Notes: generated by a model not told the origin, from the letters alone. Counted from the stretch's first letter, positions 24,432 to 35,725 are shown. The stretch: DNA of 64,000 bases from Piezodorus guildinii (GCA_023052935.1 CM041294.1:155745399-155809398), one strand, 5' to 3'. Numbers and translations: made by a program.

Positions 24432-24847
24432 TTACTTCCACTTGCCTATATTTGAAATATATAGAAAGGAAAAGTATTGCGATCGTGAAAATTTTCGATT
24501 TCCATTTTTCACCAGGATTCACACATTTTAGGGACACCTGAGTCCAAAAACTAAAAGCCGTACGAAACTGAAATGTCATATTTAAGACTATACGCCCGAG
24601 ATGTTACAGCAACTTTGTCATCAAAATCTGGAAAAGCCACTTTATGCTATGCATTTTGCACCTTTTTACAATTTTCTTTAAAAACGGCCCTAACGATTTT
24701 GAATAAACTAGCCATGTGGATGTAAAACTTAATGGGTTCTAATATGATGACTCAATTATAGGTTGTTGTTTTTTTGTTATTATTTTATTGTGTATATATA
24801 ATGTATATAATGATAATGTAATGTGCATATATGTACATAAAATGGAA

Positions 24848-24914
<67 letters not shown>

Positions 24915-25150
24915 TTGTTTTCCCATTTTATGTAATTTGACCTTTGCATTTTTTTCTGTATATATTGTATGAATGTGGTCTTATATCACTATTACTATTG
25001 TTCATTCTGAAACAAATTGTAATATTTCTCAATAAATAAATATTTAATTTAAAAAAATATGATGTAGGTTTCATTATGATTGGAACAGTCTGAAAGGGAA
25101 AAAAATGCCAGTATTACTTTTCTTCCTCTGAAGTACATTTAATTATGTAG
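24432..25150 (-). repeat. HL repeat split by a retroposon
   Basis: Minus-strand copy. The 3' hairpin arm (CACTTGCCTATAT) is at about 24440. Family blocks run to 24749, then resume at 25065 (TAGGTTTCATTATGATTGGA) and run to 25150. The interruption is the inserted fragment at 24750-25055. Confidence 0.8.
24750..25055 (+). mobile_element. Retroposed fragment with target duplication and (TA)n hairpin
   Basis: Inserted into an HL copy and flanked by a 9-bp duplication, AATATGATG, at 24741-24749 and 25056-25064. It ends in an A-rich tail, as retroposed DNA does. Inside, TACATAAAATGGAAAACAAA (about 24834) faces its near-perfect reverse complement (about 24911-24934) across a (TA)n run, giving a very long hairpin. 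The right half resembles 21806-21918, so both are probably 3' ends of one LINE. Confidence 0.7.
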
Positions 25151-25186
<36 letters not shown>

Positions 25187-25187
25187 G
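25151..25187. repeat. Poly(A) run, about 33 bases
   Basis: Uninterrupted A tract between two HL copies; possibly a retroposon tail. Confidence 0.85.
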
Positions 25188-25195
25188 GCACATCA

Positions 25196-25318
25196 TCTTA
25201 TTTGTGGGAAATTTTCGAATTCTAGTTTTCAACGGAGTCACCCCTGAGTACAAATAACCAAGTCACGCAAAAAGGAGTGTGTTTCTGTGTGTGTGTGTGT
25301 GTGTGTGTGAGTGTGTGT

Positions 25319-25361
<43 letters not shown>

Positions 25362-25905
25362 TGTGTGTCTATGTGTCTGTGTGTCTGTGTGTGGGATAAC
25401 TCTCGGGCGAAAACGAAAAGTCCTATGAAACTGAAATGTCATATTAAGACAACTATCCACCCGAGATGTTACGAAAACTTTTACATAAAAATATGGAAAA
25501 CCAGAAGATCCACTTTATACCATGCATTTTGCACCTTTTTATGATTTTCTCGAGAACGGTTCCGACGATTTTGATTAAACTCGCTATATCGATCTAAATT
25601 GAATGGGCTCTAATATCATGTAGGTTTTATTCTGATAAAAATAGTCTGACACGGCTTAAATGCCGATATTTAAAATTTTTTTTTCTCGAAAGTATCAAGT
25701 TAATTTTGTAGATTCAATAAAAATAGCTATATTATCTTGTTACCACTAATGAAAAACAGGTAAATATATAAATTGAATGGATTTGATATCCGACTAAAGG
25801 AGAAAACTGAAAAAATATTTTTTTAATGCAATTTTTAATTTCTTAACTTAGGAACAGTAATATGCATGTATAATATATACCATTTATGAGTTGTAGAGGT
25901 TACAG
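25196..25905 (-). repeat. HL repeat with expanded (GT)n
   Basis: Minus-strand copy without its terminal hairpin. The short ACACACAGACC stretch of the family has grown into a (GT)n microsatellite of about 115 bases at 25278-25394. The remaining blocks follow in family order to about 25905. Confidence 0.8.
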
Positions 25906-26550
25906 AGTTTTTTTTTTATATATCCTTGTTTTCTCAATAGCCATTTGTGCAAACTAACTGAGGTTATTAATAACTTTGATTTTCAATTAATTTATAAATA
26001 CTCCTTGTATCCACACGTTATAAAGCAGGTTCACACGCTAAAAATAAAATGTTATTTTTTTCCAACGATATCCTTGTTTTCCATATCTGCTCAGTAGCTA
26101 GCCTGAAACAGGACTCTATCCAACAGAGATAATACATAACATGATGTCATAAAATATTATTAATTTTAGAATATTTCCGCCAACACCAGAATTTACTAGA
26201 TCGGCATGAAATGTTGAAACGTTCAATTAATACCATTCATAATCCTAATTGATAATGATTGTGCTTTAAATCCATATGATTTGCAGCGTTACATTGCACA
26301 GAGATATTTTGAAAACAACACTCATCCATCAAAAACGTGATATCATAACAAACCTAACCCGACTCTAGATAACCTTCTGAGGTTTAATATCATGACACAT
26401 GAGAAAATGTGTTGGTAGGATTTCTCTAGAAGTATGGTCTTCTATGTTATATAAATATGTATCATACTTTCAAATAAACACGTAAAGTACGCCTTATAAA
26501 TGTATTAACTTAAAGATTTTGATAATGGCCGAAACGGCTTAGCTTTCGGT
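25906..26550. other. Unassigned sequence
   Basis: No gene or repeat match was found. A GATAATGGCCGAAACGGC string at about 26520 recalls the ends of Penelope-like elements but is too short to call. Confidence 0.35.
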
Positions 26551-26556
26551 TATTTC

Positions 26557-27045
26557 AACACTTACTACACAGACGCTCTAAACTTTCACTTAACTACAAA
26601 AGACTCATCTGTATGACCATCATAATACCTATCTGAACTTACGGAAATGAGCTTTGGGGCTCCACTAAACCATCAAATTCTACCCGTATCCAATCCTTAC
26701 AATCCAAAATCCTTCGAAAAATCCTAACCGCTCCTTATTTTGTCACGAATAAGCTTATCCATAAAGACCTTAATATAACTTTGTACCTGATTTGGCCCGA
26801 ACCATGAAAAAATCCACTCCCACTCTAACCCACTAGTTTCAATCCTCGATTCCTCTTCAATTCCCGACAATCCTCCGAGGCGTCTGAAGATGGCCTCGAG
26901 ACCTTCTTGTTTAGATTGATTACTAGAGTGCTGCCAATGGGCAATTTCTCTTCACATTTTTCATGTACACTATCTTTTATCGGCATATTTACTTAATGTA
27001 TTTCTATAGAGTTGTAAATTTCAATAAAATATAAAAATTAAATTT
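26557..27045 (+). pseudogene. Jockey-type LINE, 3' end
   Basis: Plus-strand copy of the ORF2 C-terminus. A block like KPSNSTRIQSLQSKILRKIL lies at about 26665-26720. A TNKLIHKDLNI block follows, and the frame ends with a degraded PPRRLK..WPRDLL at about 26870-26910. Frameshifts and a stop in the WTYGIELWG region disable it. An A-rich 3' end is at about 27020-27045. Confidence 0.75.
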
Positions 27046-27369
27046 GACACATCATGCCTTTAATCGCTATTAAAGGTTTTGTAAATGTATTTATAAATAT
27101 ACGTCATGCATATTTTAACGAAAATATCAACAATAAAAAGAAGTTACGTACAAAGATAAAATTATAATGTTATGTCAAAATATATCTAGGTTAGTAGCGC
27201 CTACTGAGGAAGTATAAACAGGGTTACGGAGTATACATGATCAGTTGTATGTAGTGAAGTAATAATTTATATATAGTATGCTAATGTTCTATATTTCAAT
27301 TAATGTGCTATAAGTAAATATAGGTTTTCTATAGTTTACTGTACATATCCAGAGTTGACAGCGCCAACT

Positions 27370-28033
27370 GACAGGTGGTAATCTGTTGGAGATTATTCGG
27401 GAGAATATGGTGGGTGCGGAAGAACTTCGTAGCCCAGTTCTTTCAATTTTTGCACGGTATGTTTTGAAACATGGGGTCTCAGTGAGATCATGAGGTATCC
27501 GAGTATCGAGCTTTTTTACTTTCCCAATACACTTTAAATGTCTGGAAACGGTAGATGCACTTGCATTTAGTTGGGCTGAGAGTACTTTAACTGTTTGGTG
27601 GGGGTTTCCTTCTACTGTATGTTTGAGGACATCGTTGTCTATTACGGACTTAAGTTGTCTTCCTCGGGGAAAGTTTTCCAAGTCGGTATCCCTAGCTGAA
27701 AAATTAGCTAACCAACGGCGAATGGTCCGTTCATTAACACTCAATTCCCCAAAAGCCTTGCAAATATTTCTAGCTGCCTCAGCTGCTGAATGGCCGAGTT
27801 TAAACTCGTACAAAAATATTACTCGAAAATCGCGTGTTTCCATGTTCATATTTAGAGGTATACTAAAAAATCGGTAATTTATTGGGAAGCTAATGTTTAT
27901 AATACAAAGGTAGAGGATTAGTAACTGTTTGATTTAAATATGTAAACATTCGGATGAAAACAACAGAGACCTGCAAAATCCTTTATTTATTTCAGAAACT
28001 ATAAAAACGGACATTTCGTGTGAAACAACCCAA
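27370..28033 (-). pseudogene. mariner relic B, transposase N-terminal region
   Basis: The minus strand from 27849 reads METRDFRVIFLYEFKLG, then the DNA-binding ELSVNERTIRRWLANFSA and a second helix-turn-helix region QLNASASTVSRHLKC. The frame then passes directly into a mismatched C-terminal remnant. All three catalytic acidic residues are missing or disrupted. The right terminus is intact: ...AAACAACCCAA ending at 28033 and followed by TA. The left terminus is lost near 27370, inside satellite sequence. Same family as the copies at 19.5 and 43.8 kb. Confidence 0.85.
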
Positions 28034-28388
28034 TACGTGAAATGCTTTCAAACGTCACGCACTCACTACTCATCCAGGTTAACTAGGTATAGTGTTATAA
28101 TTTTTATAGAGAAGTATGGATAGGGTAACAAATATATTGTATTATGTTTAGAATGCAGTTCAGTAATGTTTTTAAAGGTTCCGACACTTCATATGCAGGT
28201 TAACAAAGCACACTGAAACAGTATATACACCGTGCCATATAAAATTGTATAAAGATACATAATGACCAAGTGTAGTGTAGTAAATTTTATTATCTAGTGA
28301 TGTCATCTATAATATGGACACTACATATTCGGTGCATAACGAGTATGTGCAAGTTGATGGAGTTTGCACGCAATGAAATGTTTATATA

Positions 28389-29358
28389 ATAATAATAATA
28401 GGCTTAGCGAACCCGAAGGTTCGATGCCGATACCACCAAATTCTGCTTACACAGACTCGACCAATGTTCACCAATCAAGCCCAAGCTCCCGAGATCAGCC
28501 TTAACGGAATCCTCTCATCTACGCTTCGGCCTACCTTTCGGACGCCTACCAGTCGGATCAGCAAATAACAACTTTCTCGGAATCCGTTCCTCACTAAGCC
28601 CAACAACTTTACGCGCACATTTGAGTCCCCGCGATGCTATCAACTCAATTATATTCACAGGGTGCAAGCTCCGAAATTCCGCGATGTGCAACTTTTTAAA
28701 GTCCCCAGTGGCCTCATCTCTCTTCGGACCAAATATTTTACGCAGTACCTTATTCTCGAAAACCTTAAGCCTTTGTTCATCCTTCGAAGTAAGCGGCTAC
28801 GTTTTGCATCCGTAAAGAACCGTTGGAAGAATAATAGTTTTATAAATTCTAACCTTTAAGTTTTTAGACAGAAGCCGCGAGCTAAGTAATTTAGCAACTG
28901 AATAATAACACGCATTTCCCACCTTTAACCGGGACTTTATTTCTTCCTGGATTTCATTTTTTCTTGTTATCATTGAACCTAAATACTTGAATTTCTCTAC
29001 GTGTTCAAAAGCATGACCTGAAATATTAATATCATCAAGATCGCCACCATTTTTGCAACTAATCATATATTTCGTCTTATCGGTATTTAATTCGAAACCT
29101 ATTTGTTTACCGGTTTTTATTAACACACTTGTATTTAGTTGTATAGTTTCCGTGTCTTCACCTAGCAGTACCAAATCATCGGCATAACCCAAAACCGGAA
29201 TCTTGTCACCCATATTTAAGCCTTTCTCCGTACACATCACCTTTTCTATAACATATTCTAAGGCTATATTAAACAAAACAGGTGAAAGGGAGTCACCCTG
29301 TTTCAAACCCGATCGCATCTCAAATCTCTCGGAGTAATTATGACCGATTCTAACTTTA
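28389..29358 (-). pseudogene. (AAT)n-tailed LINE, 5'-truncated copy 2
   Basis: Same family as the copy at 21932-23007, sitting inside the satellite array. The minus strand reads from FHKVRIGHNYSERFEMRSG through GLKQGDSLSPVLFNIALEY, the catalytic YADDLVLLGED and on to LPTVLYGCKT. There a TAG replaces the tryptophan codon of copy 1. The C-terminal part follows in poorer condition down to a GGCTTAGCGAACCCG-type 3' end and (AAT)n. It begins abruptly at 29358, so it is 5'-truncated. Confidence 0.88.
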
Positions 29359-31085
29359 TGAAAATATGATAGGTATAATATTATTATGTTTATAGAAGGG
29401 TAGACACAGCGATGTACGTAGAGTAGTAAACTTCTGTACATAGTACAGTAATGTACTTACAGGTTCCTACACTACATATCCAGGTAAACAAGAAGCACTG
29501 ACGCAGTATATACACCGTCCTATATATATATATATATAATAGTATAAATATGTCTATGTTGAGGTAGTTTAGTGTATTAAAAATAGTTATATATCTAGTA
29601 ATGCTTTCTATAATACCAACACAACATATTCAGCTTAATAATTGACGGACTACATACAGGTTGATAGTATGTTTACACGATTTATACAAGATGTATAATA
29701 TTATGTATAGTACAGTTATGTTTTCAAAGGTAGGCAGGTTATCAACGACCAATATGATAGGTATAATATTATATAATGTTTATAGGACGGTAAACACAGT
29801 GATGTACGTAGTATAGTACAGTAATTTTTTTAAAAGTTCTAATACAAAAAACCTAGGTTAACAACGACCACAATTAAAGGTATAATATTGTCTTGTTTAA
29901 AGGAGGGTATACACAGTGATGTACTTAGTGTAGTAAAGTTCTGTATATAATACAGTAATGTTTTCAAACGTGACGCGCTACATACCCAGGTTAACAATTA
30001 CCATTTTTTTAGGTATAACAGTATAATGTTTATGTGATGTACGTAGTGTAGTACAGTTCAGTAATGTTTTTAAAGGTTCCGACAATATATACCCAGGTTA
30101 TCAACGTCCGATATGATATGTATAATATTACAATGTTTATAGGAGGGTGTAGTAAAGTTCAGTGTACAGTAATGTTTTTTAAGGTTACGCACAACATAAC
30201 CAGGTTAACTACTACCATTACGATATGTATAATATTATAATGTTACTATAATATATTGAGGTAGTGTTGTGAAGTAAATTTTAGTATTTAGTAATGTTTA
30301 GTATAATACCGAAACAACATATACAACACAGGATGATGGAACACACTGTTGTAGTCTTATGTATGGTACAGTAATATTTTCAAAGGCTACACATTACATA
30401 CTCAGGTTAACACCGGCTAATATGAACGGTATAATATTAAGATGTTTATAGAAGGGTTATCACAGTGCTTGACACAACATCAGTATATAATTGCAGCAAT
30501 GTTTTTTAAAGGTTACGAGAATACATATCAAGATTAACATCGACTATTATGAAAAAAAAATACACCATGATAAACAGAGTGTGGTGAAGTTCCAGTAGAT
30601 AGTACAGCGATGTTTTTAAAGGTTCCGACACTACATACCCAGGTAACAACGACTATTATGAAAGGTATAATGTTTATAAGAGGGTAAACACAGTGATGTA
30701 CGTAGTGTTGTATGGTTCAGTATATAGTACAGTAAAGTTTTTAAAGGTTCCGACACTACATACCTAGGTTAACAACGACCAATACGATATGTATAATATT
30801 ATAAAGTTTATATGTTAATATGGAGGTTATGTTCAGTGATGTACGTAGAGCTCAGTAGATAGTAAATGTAATGATGTTGAAGAGTTCGGCACTACATATC
30901 TAGGTTAACACCGACCAATATATGTATAATATTATAATGTTTATAGAAGGGTAAAAACATTGATGTACGTAGTGTAGTAAAAATTCAGTAATGTTTTTAA
31001 AGGTTCCGACACTACATACCCAGGTTAACAAGAGGCACGGACATAGTATATACACACCGCACTATATATATAGGTATAGATAGAT

Positions 31086-31640
31086 ATATATGTTGTTGAC
31101 TAACCTGTAGCTGACAGAAGGGCTGGGGTACCCTGGATATGATGAGCGCCATCGGAGCCGGGCGAGCGACGGACGAAGACTGATAAGCGGGGCTACCCCT
31201 CCCTCCTCTGTGGTGGAGGGGGCTTCCTCCCATCACTCTCTCTCCCTCCTCCTTATCACCTGTCCTTGTAGATATATATTGCAGCGACCCGCACAACTGG
31301 GTCACTCCCGTCCCCCGTCGCTGAGTCTCTTTCTTGCTCGTTTCTTTGTCTGTCAGTTCGCACCTGAAGCAACAACGAGGAGAGTTCTGTGGCCAATGTC
31401 GCCTTCATTAGGACTTACATAACTAACAGAGTCACCCATCACCAAGAGAACAGCAAGAAAAGTACCTTTCAATGACCGTCATAGGATTACAGAGAATCCC
31501 GAGAAAAAAAAATACAGTCATAAGAGATATAAGTTTACTACAATATACTTATAAAATAATACAATATGCAGCCTAATATTTCTCAGTATAACGACTTGGT
31601 GAACTGTTAATTAGAAATTGAAGAACTGCTTCAACAGGTT
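31086..31640. other. GC-richer unassigned stretch
   Basis: About 31115-31430 is far less AT-rich than its surroundings, with CT-rich runs such as CTCTCTCTCCCTCCTCC. It matches no repeat here. A 97-codon minus-strand ORF (31012-31305) spans it but shows no known motif and overlaps the satellite, so I do not call a gene. Confidence 0.4.
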
Positions 31641-31995
31641 AAGCAGGTGGTTTTCCAATTACTACCTGCCCACTGTAATATCCATGGGAATGAAGTAGCT
31701 GACAAGCTTGCAAAAGAATCCGCAGATTCAGAGCAGTGGAATCAAATTTCTACTAATGGATTACCTAGGAATAGGTTCGATGAAATATCACTTGGCCAAA
31801 CTTCTTCATGAGGAAGAAAGGATACCTTTTTAAGGATAGATTTAAAGAGAAAAGAAGCTTTTGTACGGTTCAGAATGGTTACTGGTCATGATTATCTGGC
31901 GAAGCACTTGCATAGGATCGGAGTGGTAGTCTCCACTTGTCTGTCGATGTGAAGCGGGAAATGGATGCAGCGCATCTAGAAGTATGCTCACAAAT
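31640..31995 (+). pseudogene. RNase H-bearing LINE, 3' part of the ORF, degenerate
   Basis: The frame reads QLPAHCNIHGNEVADKLAKE, the last acidic-site region of a LINE RNase H domain. After frameshifts it reads FRMVTGHDYLAKHLHRIG at about 31868-31921, the conserved region following RNase H in such LINEs. Several stops prevent expression. Confidence 0.7.
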
Positions 31996-32141
31996 ATATA
32001 TGCCAAAAAATAAAAAATGAAACTTCGTCCGGATAGGAATCGTACTTGGCTGCCAGATCCATTATTGCGGAATCCGAAATATAGAGGCATAGTAAAAAAA
32101 CAAAAACAACTACAACATCCATTTTAAATCCAAACAGAATA

Positions 32142-32934
32142 ATAATAATAATAATAGGCTTACCGAACCCGAAGGTTCGATGCCGTTACCACCGAATTCT
32201 GTCTACACAGTCTCGTGCAATGTTCGCCGGCCAAGCCCAAGCCCCCGAGATCAGCCTTAACGCAATACTCCCATCGACGCTTCGGCCTACCTTTCGGACG
32301 TCTACCAGTCGGATCAGCGAATACCAACTTTCTTGGAATCCGCTCCTCATCGAGCCCAACAAATTTACTTGCCCATTAGAGTCTCCGCGATGCTATCAAC
32401 TCAATTATATTCACAGGATACAAGTTCCGCAATTCCGCGTTGTGCAACCTTCTAAACTCCCCAGTAGCTTCATCTCTCTTCGGACCAAATATTTTATGCA
32501 GTACCTTATTTTCGAAAACCTTAAGCCTTTGTTCATCCTTCAAAGTAAGCGGCAACTTTTCACATCCGTAAAGAACCGTCGGAAGAATAATAGTTTTATA
32601 AATTCTAACCTTTAAGTTTTTAGATAGAAGCCACGAAGTAATTTAGCAACTGAATAATAAAACTTTATATCTTCCTGGATTTCATTTTTTCTTGTTATTA
32701 TTGAACCTAAATACTTGAGTTTCTTTACGTGTTCAAAAGTATGCCCTGATATACCAAGATCGCCACTGTTTCTGCTACTAATCATATATTTCTTCTTATC
32801 GGTATTTAATTCGAGTCCTATTTCTTTACCGGTTTTTATTAACACACTTGTATTTAGTTGTATCGTTTCCGTGTCTTCACCTAGCAGTACCGAATCATCG
32901 GCATACCCTAAAACCGGAATCCTGTCACCTGAAA
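32142..32934 (-). pseudogene. (AAT)n-tailed LINE, 5'-truncated copy 3
   Basis: The shortest of three copies. The minus strand begins at the catalytic region as GYADDSVLLGED and continues to the C-terminus and (AAT)n tail at 32142-32156. A 20-30 bp deletion removes part of the KSRLKVGNACYYSVAKLL region near 32650. Imperfect duplications AAACAGAATAA and AAACAAAATAA flank it. Confidence 0.85.
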
Positions 32935-33029
32935 ACAAAATAAATGTAATAAATCAAATAATTTTATTTTTGAGACCAACACTGTTCTGGATCCAAATCA
33001 ATGGCTGAAAACGGAAAAATAATCCATTA
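32935..33029 (+). pseudogene. RNase H-bearing LINE, upstream piece split by Harbinger
   Basis: About 95 bases left of the Harbinger insertion. The frame at the break runs into the RNase H motif resumed at 35726, so the two parts were probably contiguous before insertion. The join is inferred from position and frame. Confidence 0.45.
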
Positions 33030-33299
33030 TGGCCCGGTTGCACGGACCGTGTTTAACTTTAACTTTACTAATCTGGATAAGTAAATCACGGGTTAGCAGA
33101 AATTCCATTGCACCAATCATACTTAGCCCTAACTCTAAATTAAGTGATGGTGTTAAGTTAATTCACCTTCCTACCTCGATTATCCGATGTCAATGTTACC
33201 TTCTCTACTGTTACTTCAGCTTTCAAATAGTTTGTGTCAGTTTCATTTTGTTTTTTTCTGAATATTTTCGTGATATTTATCCTATTACACCGAAGAAAA

Positions 33300-33982
33300 A
33301 TGAACACAATCTCTTCAGATGAATACTCATCAACATCAGATGAAGTAATAATACAACTGGTAAATATACTTCCTAGGAACAAGGTTTACAAAGTAAAGAG
33401 GAATCCATTTGAAATTTATGATGAAGTGGAATTCAAAAGAAGGTATAGATTTCGAAAAGAAACAGTGCTAAACATGATAGACATTTTTAATATTAATGAT
33501 TTTGCTTCATCATGAAAATCCTGACTCTGTGCATGACAGTTGGATTTTCAATTAAAGTGCATTACGAGTGAGATTTGAGTCAAGAGAATTTGGAGATTTT
33601 TGGCTTCTAGGAGATAGTAGTTATGGCTGCAAAACATATTTACTGACACCAATTTTAAACCCAACAAATGCTGCTGAAGATAAATCAATTGTCACACAAA
33701 AATCAATCAATCATTAAGAGAGCGTTCAGTTTTATGGAAAGAAGATTTCCTTGCCTTGCCAATGGAATTCGAATGGATCCAAAAAAAGCCCTAAATATTA
33801 TTGTAGCTGTAGCTGTCCTCCACAACATTTCAATAGAAACCCAGGACATCTACAATGTACCAGAACCAGAAGATTACTTTCCTGATGTTGTTTCACCATC
33901 AGAAATTATATGTGAAAGTGATATAGCTTTTCACAGAGCACTTGTGGACACAAATTTTTCAAGATCAAAGGAAATGACATAA
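33300..33982 (+). pseudogene. PIF/Harbinger transposase, deleted and frameshifted
   Basis: Three pieces of a Harbinger transposase. The N-terminus starts at the ATG at 33300 and reads RRYRFRKETVLNMIDIF, ending at 33515. A middle piece in another frame at about 33590-33660 reads GDSSYGCKTYLLTPILNPTN, with one catalytic aspartate. The C-terminal piece at 33668-33982 reads AFSFMERRFPCLANG and KKALNIIVAVAVLHNIS, with the glutamate-bearing region degraded. The segment with the first catalytic aspartate is gone. A real Harbinger transposase is about 350-450 residues. This one cannot act. Confidence 0.85.
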
Positions 33983-34195
33983 TTTTGTATAAATTGCAAT
34001 CTGTGTTATTAAATCAATTAACCTTTCCCTCTTTTGTTGTCAAGTGGTAATTTATTTGTTTATATTTATCAATAAAGTCTGATTTTTGTATTTTATTTAC
34101 ATATTTTTTTCCCCTCTAATTCAGTAAATTGATTAATAATAAAAATAGGTTAATTGGAAGAATGAAAAATGATAATAAATAATTTGTAGGTTTCT

Positions 34196-35410
34196 AAATC
34201 TTCCCAAAACAGTTTATTACAATTAACTTTAAAACGAGCCAACATTTCGAGGGCCCTCCCCATCATCAGGACTCACTAAAATACATCAAAAAATTATCAA
34301 TTAACATTATAAAATAACTTTTTAAATATTAATTAAAAACATTACCAAAAATATGCATAACAATGTTACAAAAAAAATTATATTTACCCGAAATTCATTT
34401 AAAATTAAAAAAATTATCCATTTTTGATTAAAATTTTGTCAAAAATTGATGTCATAAAATTGGTTTGTTTTTTAAATTAACACTAAGGAAAAAATACCCA
34501 TTTAACTGACATATTCTTTGGCCCCTGATGAATTAGGGTCATACTATTTACTGTAGTAAGTATACACTGATTTATTATTAAATATAGGTCACTAAGGTAA
34601 GGTTTACAAATTTTAATTTCCCAATTGTAGCAAGAACTGCTTGTGAGAGGTGTTTTCAATCTGTTTTATAATTTATGGTATCTTTTATATTTTTGTTTAT
34701 ATATAGATTCGATTGTTTTTCTATATCCAATATTGTAGGTTTTTCAAAATCAAAATTGTGATTAAGCTGAAGACTGTGTTGTGCAAATGCTGTAGTGTTT
34801 ATATTTTTACAATTATTGCTGTGTTGTTTGACTCTAGTTGTGATCTTTTTAGAAGTTTCTCCTATGTATATCTTATCACAATCTATACAATTTATTTTAT
34901 AAATAACATTCAGTTTTTCGTGTGGTAAAATCTTTAATGTTTGATAAATGATTACTTAGTTTATTATGGTTATATAGCCCTAATTTTGTCTGTGGTGAAT
35001 TAAATTCAACAAGTGTTCTCTTAATTTCTTTGGATAGATGAGGTATAAATTGCATTTTTTGATTATGGTATATATTTCTATTTCTTCCACTTATCATGTC
35101 TATATTTATCGCATTATTGATATTACCTATAATTGTTTTTTTATTATTTTCATTCTGGTAAAGATCTGTTATAGTTTTTTGTTTAGGTTTTACTATTTAT
35201 TGTCATCAATTTTTGGTTTATTATTGATCAATTTATTGTTATTAACGTTAAGGTTTTTTGTCCTGGGTTCATTTTTAATTTCATTGTACTTGATTTAATT
35301 TATTATTTTTTTCGAATACATCTAATAAAATTTTATATACTATAGTTTTTATTCCATTTAGATACTCATTGTCTGTCTGGTTTCACAATACAATATAGCT
35401 TCCTTGATAG
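34196..35410 (-). mobile_element. Penelope-like retroelement fragment, minus strand
   Basis: The minus strand encodes the C-terminal end of a Penelope-like polymerase. MQFIPHLSKEIKRTL, a reverse-transcriptase tail block, is at 34897-35097. After a one-base frame change comes a GIY-YIG endonuclease reading VIYKINCIDCDKIYIGETS, then FAQHSLQLNHNFDFEK, with a stop at 34656-34658. The cysteines before YIG fit the CCHH-type GIY-YIG enzyme of these elements. The 3' region carries a hammerhead-like motif at 34241-34270. The polymerase core is missing. Confidence 0.75.
34241..34270 (-). ncRNA. Hammerhead ribozyme-like core
   Basis: On the minus strand CTGATGA (34269-34263) is followed by a 4-bp stem (GGGG with CCTC, one G-T pair, loop AGGGC) and CGAAA (34249-34245). 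This is the invariant core order of a hammerhead. Penelope-like elements are known to carry short hammerheads in their terminal repeats. Stems I and III were not resolved. Confidence 0.55.
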
Positions 35411-35725
35411 TGAATAGATTATCTTAAAATGTTTCATTATTAATTCTCAACGGTCAACTAATTATATCCATTATTGTATTAATATATATTAATCGGCAGA
35501 GTAAAACAATCATTTCAATATAACCTAACTGTCTCTGTCTAGAGGGTTTGGAGTTGTTAAATACGTCACGAATATGATGACGTCCCGCGCTAACCCATGT
35601 TAACTAACTCGAATTAAAAATTTGTGGGTGCAACTGGACAAAAACTTTAATCATGATTAGCTTTTAACCCGGGTTAGTTAACAGCAAAAGTTAACTTTAA
35701 CACAGGCTGTTGGTGCAACCGGGCC

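Larger units (their letters stand above)
27180..31085 (+). repeat. Diverged satellite array, period about 105-135 bp
   Basis: Units share AGTAATGTTTTTAAAGGTTC, ACTACATACCCAGGTTAACA, a TATAATATTATAATGTTTAT block and GTGATGTACGTAGTGTAG. AGGTTAAC-like marks fall at about 28076, 28196, 29477, 29849, 29985, 30093, 30199, 30402, 30528, 30640, 30764, 30899 and 31020. Spacing is usually 105-136 bases and sometimes about 200. Related sequence is seen from about 27185. The array is interrupted by mariner (27370-28033) and LINE (28389-29358) copies. No protein coding seen. Confidence 0.8.
33030..35725 (+). mobile_element. PIF/Harbinger DNA transposon with nested Penelope fragment
   Basis: The ends are inverted repeats: GGCCCGGTTGCAC at 33030 and GTGCAACCGGGCC ending at 35725. 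Weaker matching continues inward (TTAACTTTAAC-type blocks). A TAT flanks both ends, a 3-bp duplication of the size Harbinger makes. The left third holds a broken transposase. From about 34196 the interior is a Penelope-like fragment on the other strand. Confidence 0.85.

Noticed and set aside
25263..25544. ORFs on both strands rich in C-V or H-T repeats
   Set aside because: They are translations of the (GT)n microsatellite inside an HL repeat.
26517..26545. Penelope-like terminal motif GATAATGGCCGAAACGGC
   Set aside because: Too short, with no hammerhead CTGATGA and no GIY-YIG sequence nearby.
31012..31422. ORFs on both strands in the GC-richer stretch
   Set aside because: They overlap each other and the satellite edge, with no recognisable motif; a host exon cannot be excluded but is not supported.
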